64,000 bases of DNA, from the NCBI GenBank assembly GCA_020161535.1, contig JAIUNW010000002.1, forward strand, positions 372,001 through 436,000, in the 5' to 3' direction. This stretch comes from Bacteroidota bacterium. Its GTDB lineage: Bacteria > Bacteroidota > Bacteroidia > Chitinophagales > Chitinophagaceae. The notes under the pieces are model-generated. The model saw only the letters and a program-made list of their open reading frames with translations. It was not told the DNA's origin and did no database searches. The position numbers and the translations under genes were made by a program. This document shows positions 10,401-19,423 of this stretch, in pieces (within the stretch, counting starts at the first letter, position 1; the number at the start of each line of letters is the position of its first letter).

Positions 10401-11206
10401 TCAATGCCTTCCAGCCGAAACCCCGAGCTGTCGTTCGCTTCACCCAGGCGTTTGTGAAAACCCAGGCCCGTCAATTGAAAAGTATGGGCCTTGCTATCCC
10501 ACAACAATTCACTCAGGTCGATCGCAATGGTTGAATCGGGATAGGCAATCTCCGGTTGTCGTAGTTCGAAACGAATGCCCACGCGGTTGTCGTGGTCCCA
10601 TTCGGAAATGCGTTTAACGAGGTTCAGGTCATTGATGTCGAGGTACAAATGGTTCAGAAAATATTTTTCGCCATGGCCATTGAAGTCGGGGTAGTAAGTT
10701 ACCGTGCCATTTACCAGGCTCAGGTTGTTCACCCGCATCGACTCCAGCACTTTAAAAAATACATCCTGCATGCGCGCCACCTGGATATGCAGCGGAATAA
10801 TTTCCCGGTTAACCCTTCTCGTACTGTCTCGGTCGTCTTCTTTCAATACCAACGATGGGTTCACCATCCTGAAATGGTCAACGCTTAGATTTCTTTGAAA
10901 AATCAGCCTGAAAATATGGTTCAGCTTCAACGATAAAGTATCTGCTTGCAGGTAGAAATCACTGTTCGCGCTGTCGGGATTCACCGGATGGATATTAATA
11001 CCCGTGGCGCGCAACACCATGTGCAGCGGATCTACCCTGATTTTTTTTGCTTCCACCTGGTACTTGCCATCAGATAAAACCGATACCAGTTTTCTGAGTG
11101 CGAAGGTAGATTGCAGTCGAACAAAAAGCCCTACACTCAATACCAGCGCCAGGAGAAAGGCCCCCAGAATGATATAGAGAAGATTTTTTTTCGAGGGCCG
11201 ATTCAT
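7412..11206 (-). CDS. Giant AsmA-like envelope protein
   Basis: A 1264-residue protein with one N-terminal membrane anchor (about residues 8-30, NLLYIILGAFLLALVLSVGL) and a very long beta-rich body with repeating short strands and no enzyme motif. The start, with a basic stretch, anchor and segment VEAKKIRVDPLHMVLRATGI, resembles AsmA/DUF748/TamB-like proteins, which form long hydrophobic grooves between the two membranes and are linked to lipid transport. That link is inference from architecture. The basic C-terminus (RERMRNKSIFNYWGKIAASG) would lie in the periplasm. It is a single-gene unit. Confidence 0.6.
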   Translation of the reverse strand: MNRPSKKNLLYIILGAFLLALVLSVGLFVRLQSTFALRKLVSVLSDGKYQVEAKKIRVDPLHMVLRATGINIHPVNPDSANSDFYLQADTLSLKLNHIFRLIFQRNLSVDHFRMVNPSLVLKEDDRDSTRRVNREIIPLHIQVARMQDVFFKVLESMRVNNLSLVNGTVTYYPDFNGHGEKYFLNHLYLDINDLNLVKRISEWDHDNRVGIRFELRQPEIAYPDSTIAIDLSELLWDSKAHTFQLTGLGFHKRLGEANDSSGFRLEGIEIDSLNWNSLLTKGRVELGSLSASKGYFSSDNFSLKKNKDSVKSKPGGNIFDVIGPILVKRLSIHEIEFVGNTHTRRGKETLQIKGDELLVKQLLVDKNLPQRVQLDELQLKVKAFLESDSSRTFQSGFNELNIVGNDLILKGYFLHSLKPTKYGKNKIDIRSVALKGIAIEDLVAGKLHAKELVLTSPTAYIILPGKRKVRSGFRWSKFQKKLSEKMDIGKLRIEDASMYVHREGEKNPLISTEHFNAIINSHTAINSERLEDIFEGKNNFSLPQLAIRLPNMWIDCRDVRYEHKSFFAGNAKGRSIDGNMRFNVRQLQAYDINTTALLNRQDSTLLRHLEIRSGELYVKLPGKNKKPDTAAKKKADIVRNINAGQFSINIEGEGFSLRTTTDSLRLSHLAQGNDRWRWDSLRLSGGKLNLGINHIHASTGKYLISNYEETFIQQVAFALNSAGVNASIAAASMQLQLKLYNSKDILPSLHQVVIRQPVVKALLRNKSAPDTDDTRKRKTIDLPTIQLIDPQLALSRETDTGNRQLASVNGGNIKIHQVHVKPDGVETNGLDMDVRDLFSEQNKFKLQLPALTLSTGPIQLKPQTPLITQLEKLQLTGGSLDLDDGVKNISLHNISGTLEKSFRLNTSKDSLKRMLSSLPHLQLAAGRLYYQKGDRTMVTSGLTVDAGRKRISFDSLQWTSSLTRDSFFRAAMVQKDFIQLQTGAGEISNYEMIPLVVDTAWKLGQLAVKDMRLLVERDKRYPNDTVRYRPLLAGALVNIPLMVNADRIVLDNGYIRYNEINEKNGQEGSIWFSKLNANIRYARNYDIGPTDSLRIMAHAQLMDEGDLRLNFAESYADSLKGFYMLARLGKMPFNALAPLLTPMFGVHIERGMLDSLTLRVKANDYLAYGKMDMKYHALNMSLYKQNQKRKFLSWAANLFLRDKNSKTGLVFRERMRNKSIFNYWGKIAASGLMTTMGIKGNKKVEKKYRREMKDLSLPASMLED

Positions 11207-11283
11207 TCTTTCAAGTTACCAAAAAATGTTAAGGTTTACTGTTAAAGGAATAACCACCGGTAAGCGACAACCTGTTTTAATTT

Positions 11284-13434
11284 TTAGTTGATTTCAGCAC
11301 CGGGATTGATCTTGTTTTGCGGACGAACGAAATGCAGTTTCCCCTTTTCGTCAGAGGCCATCAGGATCATACCATTGCTTTCGATGCCACGCATTTTACG
11401 CGGCGCCAGGTTCGCCACCACCACTACTTGTTGTCCCGATAAATCTTCGGGCTTAAAGTGCTGGGCAATGCCGCTTACAATCGTGCGGACTTCACTACCC
11501 AGGTCGATCGACAGCTTGAGCAACTTGTCGGCCTTTTCCACTTTTTCAGCGCTCACAATGGTACCCGTGCGAAGATCAATTTTGGCGAAATCATCAAACT
11601 GTATAGCGGGTTTAAAAGCGGGCGGTTGCGGGTTGTTGGCAGGTGCTGTAACGGTTGTATCCGTTTTGTTTTCAGGGCTTACACTGGCAGCCAGGCTGTT
11701 GTTGCGCAGCTTTTCCAACTGGTAACTGATCTCTTCGTCTTCTATTTTACGGAAAAGCAATTCGGGTGCGCGCAGGCTGTAACCCACGCTCAGCAATTTT
11801 GTTTTACCGGCGTTCTCCCAATCCAGCATTTTGTCTACCACTTTGAACATGTGTAGCATTTTCCTGGCGGTATTGGGCAGGAAGGGGTTGATCAAAATAG
11901 CCAGGTTGGCGCAGGTTTGCAAACAGATATGCAGGGTATTGTCAATATCCTGTTGTGCCGCTTCGGTAGGTTGACCATTTTCGCCAGTCTGTTTCACTTT
12001 TTTCCAGGGCTCTTTCCCTTGCAGGTAACGGTTACCAATACGCGCTAAATCGATCACTTCAAATTGCGCCTCGCGAAATTTGTATTGCTCCAGCAGGTTC
12101 TCGACCGTTTCTTTGGTCTTGGCAAGTTGGGCCAGCATATTTTTGTCGGCCTCCGTTAAGGCGGCTGTATGCAATGGCGGTACTTTACCATGGGTGAGTT
12201 TGTGCATCAGCACCATGGCACGGTTCACGAAATTGCCAAAGATATCGGTGAGTTCACTGTTGGCGGCATCTTGAAAACCCTTCCAGGTAAATTCACTGTC
12301 TTTGGTTTCGGGCGCTATTTGTGTGAGGTAATAACGCAAGGCATCAACCAGCGCGCCACCACCATTTTCTTTATTCACAAAATCATCGATATAATCCTGC
12401 ATCTCCAGTTTCCAATTGCGGCTGGTACTCATTTTATCGCCTTCGAGGTTGAGAAACTCATTGGCCGGCACATTGTCGGGCAAGATATTGCCATGCAGTT
12501 TCAACATCACGGGAAAAATGATGCAATGAAATACAATATTGTCTTTCCCGATAAAATGCACCAGCTTGGTGTCTTTGTCGTTCCAATACGGTTGCCAGTC
12601 GCGGTTATTGTCAATGGCCCATTGCCGGGTAGCACTGATATATCCAATGGGGGCATCGAACCATACATACAATACTTTTCCGTCGGCGCCTGCTACCGGC
12701 ACTTTAATGCCCCAGTCGAGGTCGCGGGTTACAGCACGCGGTTGTAATCCGCCATCAATCCAACTCTTACATTGACCCACTACATTGGCGCGCCAGTTAT
12801 CGCCGTGTTCACCCACAATCCAATTGCGCAAAAATTCTTCGTGTCGATTCAGGGGCAGGTACCAATGGGTTGTTTTCTTTTTCACGGGCGGCTCACCACT
12901 GAGGGTCGATACCGGATTGATCAATTCGTCGGGACTCAATGCCGTGCCACAACGTTCACACTGGTCGCCGAAAGCGCTTTCAAAACCGCAGTTGGGGCAA
13001 GTGCCTTTGATGTAGCGATCAGCCAAAAAGCTGCCGGCTTTCTCGTCGTAATATTGTTCTGTTTCTTTGGTTTCAAGTTCGCCTGCGTCGTTCAGCACCT
13101 TGAAAAAAGCTTGCGCAGTTTCGTGGTGCAAAGGCGAAGACGTACGGTGATAGATATCAAACGAAATACCCAGGTCTTCAAAATTCTGTTGTATGATTTT
13201 GTGGTATTTGTCGATGATGGCCTGTGAAGTAGTATGTTCTTTCATCGCCTGGATCGGGATGGCTGTTCCGTGTTCATCGCTGCCACAAACAAAGGCCACA
13301 TCTCTTTTCTGTGCACGGAGGTAACGAACATAGATATCCGCCGGCAGGTAAGCGCCCGCCAGGTGACCAATGTGTTTCAGTCCGTTGGCATAGGGCAGGG
13401 CCGCGGTGATCAGGTATCTTTTAGGTAAATTCAT
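11284..13434 (-). CDS. metG: Methionine-tRNA ligase
   Basis: Class I aminoacyl-tRNA synthetase that charges tRNA(Met). The HIGH motif (residues 21-24) is followed by the zinc knuckle CPNCGFESAFGDQCERCG and the KMSKS equivalent KMSTS. The last roughly 110 residues are an EMAP/Trbp111 tRNA-binding domain (DLRTGTIVSAEKVEKADKLL, ANLAPRKMRG), as in dimeric bacterial MetG. I place the start at the ATG at 13434 (MNLPKRYLITAALPYANG), giving 716 residues; the frame stays open to 13521 but the extra part is not conserved in character. Confidence 0.97.
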   Translation of the reverse strand: MNLPKRYLITAALPYANGLKHIGHLAGAYLPADIYVRYLRAQKRDVAFVCGSDEHGTAIPIQAMKEHTTSQAIIDKYHKIIQQNFEDLGISFDIYHRTSSPLHHETAQAFFKVLNDAGELETKETEQYYDEKAGSFLADRYIKGTCPNCGFESAFGDQCERCGTALSPDELINPVSTLSGEPPVKKKTTHWYLPLNRHEEFLRNWIVGEHGDNWRANVVGQCKSWIDGGLQPRAVTRDLDWGIKVPVAGADGKVLYVWFDAPIGYISATRQWAIDNNRDWQPYWNDKDTKLVHFIGKDNIVFHCIIFPVMLKLHGNILPDNVPANEFLNLEGDKMSTSRNWKLEMQDYIDDFVNKENGGGALVDALRYYLTQIAPETKDSEFTWKGFQDAANSELTDIFGNFVNRAMVLMHKLTHGKVPPLHTAALTEADKNMLAQLAKTKETVENLLEQYKFREAQFEVIDLARIGNRYLQGKEPWKKVKQTGENGQPTEAAQQDIDNTLHICLQTCANLAILINPFLPNTARKMLHMFKVVDKMLDWENAGKTKLLSVGYSLRAPELLFRKIEDEEISYQLEKLRNNSLAASVSPENKTDTTVTAPANNPQPPAFKPAIQFDDFAKIDLRTGTIVSAEKVEKADKLLKLSIDLGSEVRTIVSGIAQHFKPEDLSGQQVVVVANLAPRKMRGIESNGMILMASDEKGKLHFVRPQNKINPGAEIN

Positions 13435-13452
13435 GGGTGCAAAGGTAAAAGA

Positions 13453-14052
13453 TTGCGGGTATCCCTCTTCATATCGATCCTGCTGGCCCTTGGCTGCTGC
13501 AGCGCCTGTGTGAAAGAACATAGCGTAGAGGGGCTTACCATACCCGCCTTGGATAGCTTGCCCGATAGTAGCCAGGTGGAACCAACGCCTTCGGCGGATA
13601 GCAGCCTGGTCAACAACCTGCTCGGCGGCTGTTATAGCTGTCAGCCGCAGGCAGCATTGGCCGATTCGAGCTGGCTAATTCCCGCCGGAACCCGCTGGCA
13701 ATGCGGCAGCCTCACCGGTGCTGTTATCAATATCGAACGCGACGCGCTTACTTTTTTTGGGCCCTCAGCCTGCAGCCAGGACTCCGGTTTGATCATCAAT
13801 GCGTATTTCAAGAGCCAGCCGCTCAACCAATCGCGATTGGGTGTGAGAGCCGATTGGGCATCGGCAGTTTATTACGATAATATCAGTGGCCAATATGTTT
13901 TTGTGTCCAAGCCCGAAAACAAATTCAGCCTGGTTGCCAACTACAACCATGAAACGCGCGAACTCATCGGCGAATGGTCGGGTGAAGCTGTTTATGCTAC
14001 CGGTGCTGTTGGCAAAATAAGGGGTGCGCGGTTTCGCTGCCAATTAAAATGA
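13453..14052 (+). CDS. Hypothetical lipoprotein
   Basis: A 199-residue exported protein of unknown function. A TTG at 13453 gives a good lipoprotein signal (ISILLALGCCSAC); there is no in-frame ATG nearby, and an AAAGG lies 8 bases before it. The body contains a short repeated-strand domain (GTRWQCGSLTGAVINIERD) and ends GKIRGARFRCQLK, probably a small beta barrel or sandwich. Its start codon is only 18 bases from that of the divergent metG gene. Confidence 0.6.
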   Translation: MRVSLFISILLALGCCSACVKEHSVEGLTIPALDSLPDSSQVEPTPSADSSLVNNLLGGCYSCQPQAALADSSWLIPAGTRWQCGSLTGAVINIERDALTFFGPSACSQDSGLIINAYFKSQPLNQSRLGVRADWASAVYYDNISGQYVFVSKPENKFSLVANYNHETRELIGEWSGEAVYATGAVGKIRGARFRCQLK

Positions 14053-14109
14053 GGTATTGGCAAAAAAACCTTGATACAATCGCTTGAGCAAAGCGGTTAG
14101 ATTTGCAAC

Positions 14110-15162
14110 ATGCAGAGAAAATCTTTTTTGAAGTGGGGTGTATGGGGATTGTTGCCGGCGCTGCCTGCACCGGCGCATACCCTAACAGCAGTTTCCGACC
14201 CCACAACGCCGACTGGCAACGAACTACCCCTGGTTGTGCCGCCGTCGCTCAAGCCGGGTGATCTTATCGGTATTACCTCGCCGGCAGGTTATATCACGCT
14301 GGCCGAACTCCAACCCGCTTTGGAACGATTGGCGGCCTGGGGATTTACCGCCAAAATTGGCAATGCCATTGGTAAACGCGATGGCAATTTTGGGGGAACC
14401 GATGAAGCGCGCGCGGCCGATTTTCAAAACATGTTAAATGATCCAAGCGTGAAAGCGATTATGTGCGCACGGGGTGGTTACGGCCTCATACGCATCATCG
14501 ATCGACTTGATTTTAGCAATATGCACCGGCGACCAAAATGGATCATCGGCTTCAGCGATGTTACGGTATTGCATGCCCACCTGAACCGCGTGATTCGCGT
14601 GGCCTCCATTCATTCTAAAATGTGTAACAGCTTTCCCGATGTTTGGGATAAGGCCGAAGCCATGCAACAAGAAACCATTTTGTCGATTCGCGATGCACTG
14701 GTGGGCCGGCCCATGGATTTTAAGCTTCCGCCGAATACCAACAATCGGCTGGGTTGGGCTTTTGCTGAACTGATTGGCGGCAATTGCAAAACACTTGAAA
14801 CCCTTGCCGGTTCCGTTTCTGATATTACCACTCGTAACAAAATCCTGTTTTTGGAAGACACGGGCGAATATCTTTATAGCATCGACCGGATGTTCTGGAA
14901 CTTAAAACGTTCGGGTAAGTTGGAACACCTCGCGGGACTCATCATTGGTGGCTTTAAAATCAAACCATCGGAAGACCCTGCTGAAGAATTCAATCGCGAT
15001 CTCTACCAGATTGTATTGGAAAAGATCAGCGACTGCGCTTTCCCGGTATGTTTTGATTTTCCAGTGGGTCACCAGCGCAACAATTATGCGTTGAAATGCG
15101 GCGTGAAAGTGCAATTGATCGTGAACGACAATGGGGTTAAACTGATAGAACCGATCAATTGA
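14110..15162 (+). CDS. LD-carboxypeptidase, S66 family, exported
   Basis: A 350-residue muramoyltetrapeptide carboxypeptidase (family S66), which removes the terminal D-alanine from peptidoglycan tetrapeptides during recycling or remodelling. It shows the family start GDLIGITSPAGY, the glycine turn CARGGYGLIRIIDRLDF, the nucleophile Ser in GFSDVTVLHAH, the catalytic Glu in FLEDTGEYLY and the catalytic His in FPVGHQRNNYAL. An N-terminal signal (about residues 1-24, basic start RK, hydrophobic core, PAHT) predicts export. A second S66 gene lies at 23327 without a clear signal peptide. An exact TAGATTTG box (14098-14105) ends just before the ATG. Confidence 0.92.
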   Translation: MQRKSFLKWGVWGLLPALPAPAHTLTAVSDPTTPTGNELPLVVPPSLKPGDLIGITSPAGYITLAELQPALERLAAWGFTAKIGNAIGKRDGNFGGTDEARAADFQNMLNDPSVKAIMCARGGYGLIRIIDRLDFSNMHRRPKWIIGFSDVTVLHAHLNRVIRVASIHSKMCNSFPDVWDKAEAMQQETILSIRDALVGRPMDFKLPPNTNNRLGWAFAELIGGNCKTLETLAGSVSDITTRNKILFLEDTGEYLYSIDRMFWNLKRSGKLEHLAGLIIGGFKIKPSEDPAEEFNRDLYQIVLEKISDCAFPVCFDFPVGHQRNNYALKCGVKVQLIVNDNGVKLIEPIN

Positions 15163-15236
15163 ATCGGGTTAATCATTTGTCTGACGCTACATGCATCCTT
15201 CGATACATTTTTTGCGTCATCAGTAAAAAACCGGCT

Positions 15237-15428
15237 ATGATAAAGCTCTTGCTTTGGATTATTCTTTTCGTGATGTGCTGGCCCATTGCCATTGGCCTCT
15301 TTTTGCTCTATCCTTTTATCTGGCTGATACTACTTCCTTTCCGCATCCTGGGCTTCGCCATCGATGGCGTACTGGGTCTCGTTAAAGGCATCTTCCTGCT
15401 GCCTGCGCGCATCCTGAGAGCAAATTAA
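15237..15428 (+). CDS. Small membrane protein
   Basis: A 63-residue protein made almost entirely of hydrophobic residues, with two likely membrane spans (LLLWIILFVMCWPIAIGLFL and LLYPFIWLILLPFRILGFAI). I took the ATG at 15237; the longer frame from 15159 overlaps the previous gene. No family is recognised. It may be cotranscribed with the LD-carboxypeptidase 74 bases upstream. It converges on the FtsX-like gene with a 16-base gap. Confidence 0.6.
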   Translation: MIKLLLWIILFVMCWPIAIGLFLLYPFIWLILLPFRILGFAIDGVLGLVKGIFLLPARILRAN

Positions 15429-15444
15429 GCCAGCGGACAATTAG

Positions 15445-17868
15445 TTATTCCGTGCGCAGGCTGTTCACCGGGTTGGCCAGTGCGGCACGAATAGACTGGT
15501 AGCTGACCGTCAACAATGCAATGGCAGCAATCACCAAAAATGGCAATACGAATAACCACCACGACAGTCCCGCCCGGAATGCATATCCTTCCAGCCAGCG
15601 CGAAGCACTTAACCAGGCCAGCGGCACAGCAATCAAAAAGGCAATCAGCAACAGCCAAACAAATTCGCGGTACAGGAGGCGGAGGATAGTAGGCACCGAT
15701 GCACCCAGCACTTTTCTAATGCCGATTTCTTTGGTGCGTTGCAGCGTGGTAAAAGAAGCCAATCCGAATAGTCCCAGGCAGGCCACTAGCACCGCCAGTG
15801 CGGTAAACAAGCCGAACACCTGACCGAAACGCTGGTCGGCTTTGTACTGGTCGTTGAAATGCTCATCCAGGAACATGTATTCAAACGTATTTCCTGCGAA
15901 GAATTTTTTCCATTCAGTTTCCACGGCGCGAATGGTCTGGGCCGACGATGCTGCCGAGGTCTTCACCGATACATACCCATTTAAGTCGGGTATCAGCCGC
16001 AGAATCAGCGGTTCAAAAGATTCGCGCAGCGATTGCTGGTGAAAGTTTTCGGTTACGCCCTCGATGGTATATTGATCGCCCCAGAAATCAATTTTTTGCC
16101 CCAGGGCCTCTTCTGGTTTGTTGAACCCAAGTTGCTCTATGCCCTTGCGGTTGAAGATGACCGAATGCTTGTCGGAACCAAAAGATTGATCGAAAGGCCT
16201 GCCGGCAATCAACTTCAATCCATAGGCACCGATATAATCGTAGTCAACACCAATCACACGGTATTGTTTCTGTTGGGATTCGTCCTGGCTCACCAACTTG
16301 ATGCCGCCGGCGTTCCAGCCCACCGGCTCGCCAGGAATACTGGTAGATAAAGTCACCGCCTTCACACTGCTTTGCTTGCGCAGTTCTTCTTTAAACGCTG
16401 CTACTTTTTTGTAAAAAGTTGAATCTACGCCCACGATGGGAGGCGATACCACCAGGGTTTGGTCGATGTTCAGGCCCAGGGTCTGCTGCCGCATATAGCT
16501 GATCTGGCGGTACACAGTCACTGTGCCGATCAGTAAAAACAAAGAGGCGACAAACTGGAAAACTACCAACCCCTTGCGCAATAGCGCGCCTTGCGAAGTG
16601 GTTTGTAATTTACCCTTCAGCACCTCGATGGGTTTGAATCCCGATAGCACAAAGGCTGGGTAAAGGCCTGAAAAAAACACGCCTAGCGCGAACAAAGCCA
16701 ACATAGCGGCCCAGAACGCAGGCCGTGCCAACAGGGTAAAAGAAAGATGCTGGCCCGACATGCGGTTGAAACCCGGAATGGCGATGATCACCAACAACAG
16801 GGCCAACAGCAGGGCGAGGCCGTTCAGCAGGGCCGACTCGGCGAGGAATTGTCCGACGAGTTGGCTGCGCAGCGACCCGATCGCTTTGCGTACACCCACT
16901 TCGCGCGCACGCGTAACCGCCCGCGCCGTTGCGAGGTTGATATAATTTACCCAAGCGATCACCACGATGAAAAACGCGATCCCCAGCAAGAGGTACACCG
17001 TTTTGCCATCGCCCGTTTCACCAGGCTCCAGCATAAAATGCGAATAGAGATGAATGTCTTTCAACGGCTGCAACTTGTATTCGACGCTGGCATTGGATTT
17101 TTTTAAATCCTGCTCGGTGAATTTTTTTACCACCGGCACAAATTTCTTTTCTACAACGGCGGGGTCAACGCCTTTGCGTAGCAAGAGATAGGTGAGGCAA
17201 CCGTCCCAAAACCAGGCCGTTTCAGGACCATTGCCAGCAGAGTCGGAATTCATTTTGTGAAAAGTGGCATAGGAAAGCAGCAGGTCGGGCTTCAACTGCG
17301 TATTGGCCGGCGGATCAGCAAAAACGGCCGTGATGGTAAAGTTGGCATTGCGGTTTAATTGCAGCGGCTTGCCCAATACGTCGGTGCTGCCGAATAGCTG
17401 CCGGGCGGTTTTGGCCGAGAGTGCCGCGGTAAAGGGCTCTTTGAGAGCGGTAGCCTTATCGCCCGAAAGCAGGGGACTGGTAAAAACGGTGAAATAGGAG
17501 GGCGTGGCAAAATAGGCCTTCTCGATTTTCAGCGGCTGGTTGTTCACTTCGGCCGTTATCCGGCTATTGCCGACCACTTTCACATACGCTTCTATTTCGG
17601 GGATGGCGTCTTTAAAGGAATTGCCCACGGCATAGGCACCGGCCGCCCATTGGGTGCTCAGTTTGCCATTGTCGTAACGGTCTTGCTGCACGCGGTAAAT
17701 ACGATCGCTGTTTTGCTGGAAATCTTCATAGCTCATTTCAAACGACACATACTGGAAGATCAGGAGGCAGGCGGCGATGCCGATGGCCAGTCCTGCAATA
17801 TTAATGGCCGAATAAGCTTTGTGCCGCATGATGTTGCGCCAGGTGATCTTGAGATAGTTTTTAAACAT
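15445..17868 (-). CDS. FtsX-like (MacB-type) permease
   Basis: An 807-residue ABC transporter permease of the MacB/FtsX type typical of Bacteroidetes: an N-terminal span after MFKNYLKITWRNIMRHKAYS, a large periplasmic domain, a block of three spans, a second periplasmic domain and three final spans, ending NPVNSLRTE. It carries both the permease signature TRAREVGVRKAIGS and its C-terminal counterpart RTKEIGIRKVLGAS. No ATPase gene is adjacent. A paralogue of the same design lies at 35085-37541. The start at 17868 (ATG) is chosen because homology-like sequence begins there; 72 upstream codons look non-coding. Confidence 0.92.
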   Translation of the reverse strand: MFKNYLKITWRNIMRHKAYSAINIAGLAIGIAACLLIFQYVSFEMSYEDFQQNSDRIYRVQQDRYDNGKLSTQWAAGAYAVGNSFKDAIPEIEAYVKVVGNSRITAEVNNQPLKIEKAYFATPSYFTVFTSPLLSGDKATALKEPFTAALSAKTARQLFGSTDVLGKPLQLNRNANFTITAVFADPPANTQLKPDLLLSYATFHKMNSDSAGNGPETAWFWDGCLTYLLLRKGVDPAVVEKKFVPVVKKFTEQDLKKSNASVEYKLQPLKDIHLYSHFMLEPGETGDGKTVYLLLGIAFFIVVIAWVNYINLATARAVTRAREVGVRKAIGSLRSQLVGQFLAESALLNGLALLLALLLVIIAIPGFNRMSGQHLSFTLLARPAFWAAMLALFALGVFFSGLYPAFVLSGFKPIEVLKGKLQTTSQGALLRKGLVVFQFVASLFLLIGTVTVYRQISYMRQQTLGLNIDQTLVVSPPIVGVDSTFYKKVAAFKEELRKQSSVKAVTLSTSIPGEPVGWNAGGIKLVSQDESQQKQYRVIGVDYDYIGAYGLKLIAGRPFDQSFGSDKHSVIFNRKGIEQLGFNKPEEALGQKIDFWGDQYTIEGVTENFHQQSLRESFEPLILRLIPDLNGYVSVKTSAASSAQTIRAVETEWKKFFAGNTFEYMFLDEHFNDQYKADQRFGQVFGLFTALAVLVACLGLFGLASFTTLQRTKEIGIRKVLGASVPTILRLLYREFVWLLLIAFLIAVPLAWLSASRWLEGYAFRAGLSWWLFVLPFLVIAAIALLTVSYQSIRAALANPVNSLRTE

Positions 17869-18069
17869 AGTAGCAATTAACCGGTGAATCAGGTTTTCGG
17901 CCACCAATTCAATGCCGTTTTTGTCTGCCGCTGATTTCCAACTGCTTGAAAAACAAAGTTTACTAGTGCATTGTCCGGTTCCGATACAATTCCTGTTCGT
18001 CGCCGTACGGCTGCGCTTGCACAAACCAACCTTAAATTGTATTTTACCCCAAACTGATCCGTCCCCGAT

Positions 18070-19017
18070 ATGAGAAACAAGCACCTTGTTGCTTTGCTCT
18101 TGTTGGCAACACCATTTTTGCTACAAGCGCAACCCGACACCGACAGCATTGCCGTTCTTGACAAAGACACTGTGCAGTGGCGAATCGACTCCCTCGAAAA
18201 AGCACTTCATTACCAAACCGGTAATATTATTCTCGCTGCCGGCAACGCAGAAATAAAAGTGCCGGCTGGCTTTCGCTTTCTAAACCCCGAACAAGCCCAA
18301 TATGTATTGTCAGATCTCTGGGGCAACCCGCCCGACAGCAGTATCATTGGCCTGTTGGTGCCAACCGATCGTGGGGTGTTATCGCCCGATAGCTGGGCCT
18401 TTACCATCAGTTACGATGAGATGGGTTATGTGAAAGACGATGATGCGGCCGATATCAATTACGACCAGTTGTTGAAAGACCAGCAGAAGGAAGTGCGTGA
18501 AGCCAATGCCGATCGTGTGGCCAATGGGTTTGAATCGGTCGACTTTATCAACTGGGCATCTGCTCCTTATTACGACAAAGAACGCAAGACCCTGCACTGG
18601 GCCAAAGAATTGAAATTTGGCGACGACAGTGTACACACGCTCAATTATAATATTCGGGTATTGGGCCGGCGCGGTATCTACCTGTTGAACGCCATTGCAG
18701 GCATGAAAGAAATGCCGGTGGTGAAAAAAGAAATTAATAAAGTAGTCAACAGCATCGAGTTCCAAAATGGAAGCAGGTATGCCGACTATGAATCGGGTTC
18801 TGATAATGTGGCAGCCTGGACCGTTGGCGGACTGGTTGCCGGTAAGATTTTGGCAAAGACCGGGTTCTTTGTATTGCTGCTCAAATTCTGGAAACTGATT
18901 GCGCTGGCCGTGGTTGGCGCTGGTTCGGGTATGTGGAACTGGTTGCGCGGTAAGAAGAAAAAATCGAATGCGCCCGCAGAAGATTTTAGCGCCGCCGGCG
19001 ACCCATCTTCCGTATAA
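18070..19017 (+). CDS. DUF2167 membrane-anchored protein
   Basis: A 315-residue exported protein with an N-terminal signal (HLVALLLLATPFLLQAQ) and two C-terminal hydrophobic segments (AAWTVGGLVAGKILAKTG, LKFWKLIALAVVGAGSG). The middle matches DUF2167: AEIKVPAGFRFL, SWAFTISYDEMGYVKDDDA, NGFESVDFINWASAPYYD and LNYNIRVLGRRGIYLLNA. DUF2167 proteins are inner-membrane proteins of unknown role. The gene overlaps the 3' end of the convergent Spy-like gene by 32 bases. Confidence 0.9.
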   Translation: MRNKHLVALLLLATPFLLQAQPDTDSIAVLDKDTVQWRIDSLEKALHYQTGNIILAAGNAEIKVPAGFRFLNPEQAQYVLSDLWGNPPDSSIIGLLVPTDRGVLSPDSWAFTISYDEMGYVKDDDAADINYDQLLKDQQKEVREANADRVANGFESVDFINWASAPYYDKERKTLHWAKELKFGDDSVHTLNYNIRVLGRRGIYLLNAIAGMKEMPVVKKEINKVVNSIEFQNGSRYADYESGSDNVAAWTVGGLVAGKILAKTGFFVLLLKFWKLIALAVVGAGSGMWNWLRGKKKKSNAPAEDFSAAGDPSSV

Positions 19018-19423
19018 CAGTATCGAGTTTGATCTGTTGCTCTGCATTGCAGATGACGCGCAGCTTCTTAAAATGCTCAAAATTATTCAGCAAGATTCGA
19101 TTGTCGAATTGATTGATGCGCCCCACCATGGCTTGTATCAACGAATCGGGTTGTGGTTGAACAGCCAGCAGACCAAATAAACTGTCTTTGGTTTGTCGAA
19201 GGGCATCATATAGCGGTTTATTTCGTGCTCTATTGGCCGACCACAAGGTGTCGAAGCCGGCGCGTTGCGTGTCATTCAAGCCCAATTCTTTCGAGATAAA
19301 ATCGACCGGCCCCTTGTTCTGGTTTTCTTTCGGCGGCACGCGATAAAAAATGAGCAGCAGAATATTGCTCAGCAGCAATACAGCAATGATCAGGAGCAGG
19401 GTTTTATTATTGATGCGGTTCAT
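18986..19423 (-). CDS. Spy/CpxP-like periplasmic protein
   Basis: A 145-residue protein with one N-terminal membrane span (LLLIIAVLLLSNILLLIFY) and an all-helical, charged remainder with ELGLNDTQRAGFDTLWSANR, the heavy-metal-sensor/Spy/CpxP pattern. Such proteins act as periplasmic chaperones or stress sensors. It is the last gene of the sigma unit and its start overlaps the stop of the probable anti-sigma gene by 4 bases (ATGA), showing translational coupling. Its 3' end overlaps the convergent DUF2167 gene. Confidence 0.75.
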   Translation of the reverse strand: MNRINNKTLLLIIAVLLLSNILLLIFYRVPPKENQNKGPVDFISKELGLNDTQRAGFDTLWSANRARNKPLYDALRQTKDSLFGLLAVQPQPDSLIQAMVGRINQFDNRILLNNFEHFKKLRVICNAEQQIKLDTVIRKMGRRRR

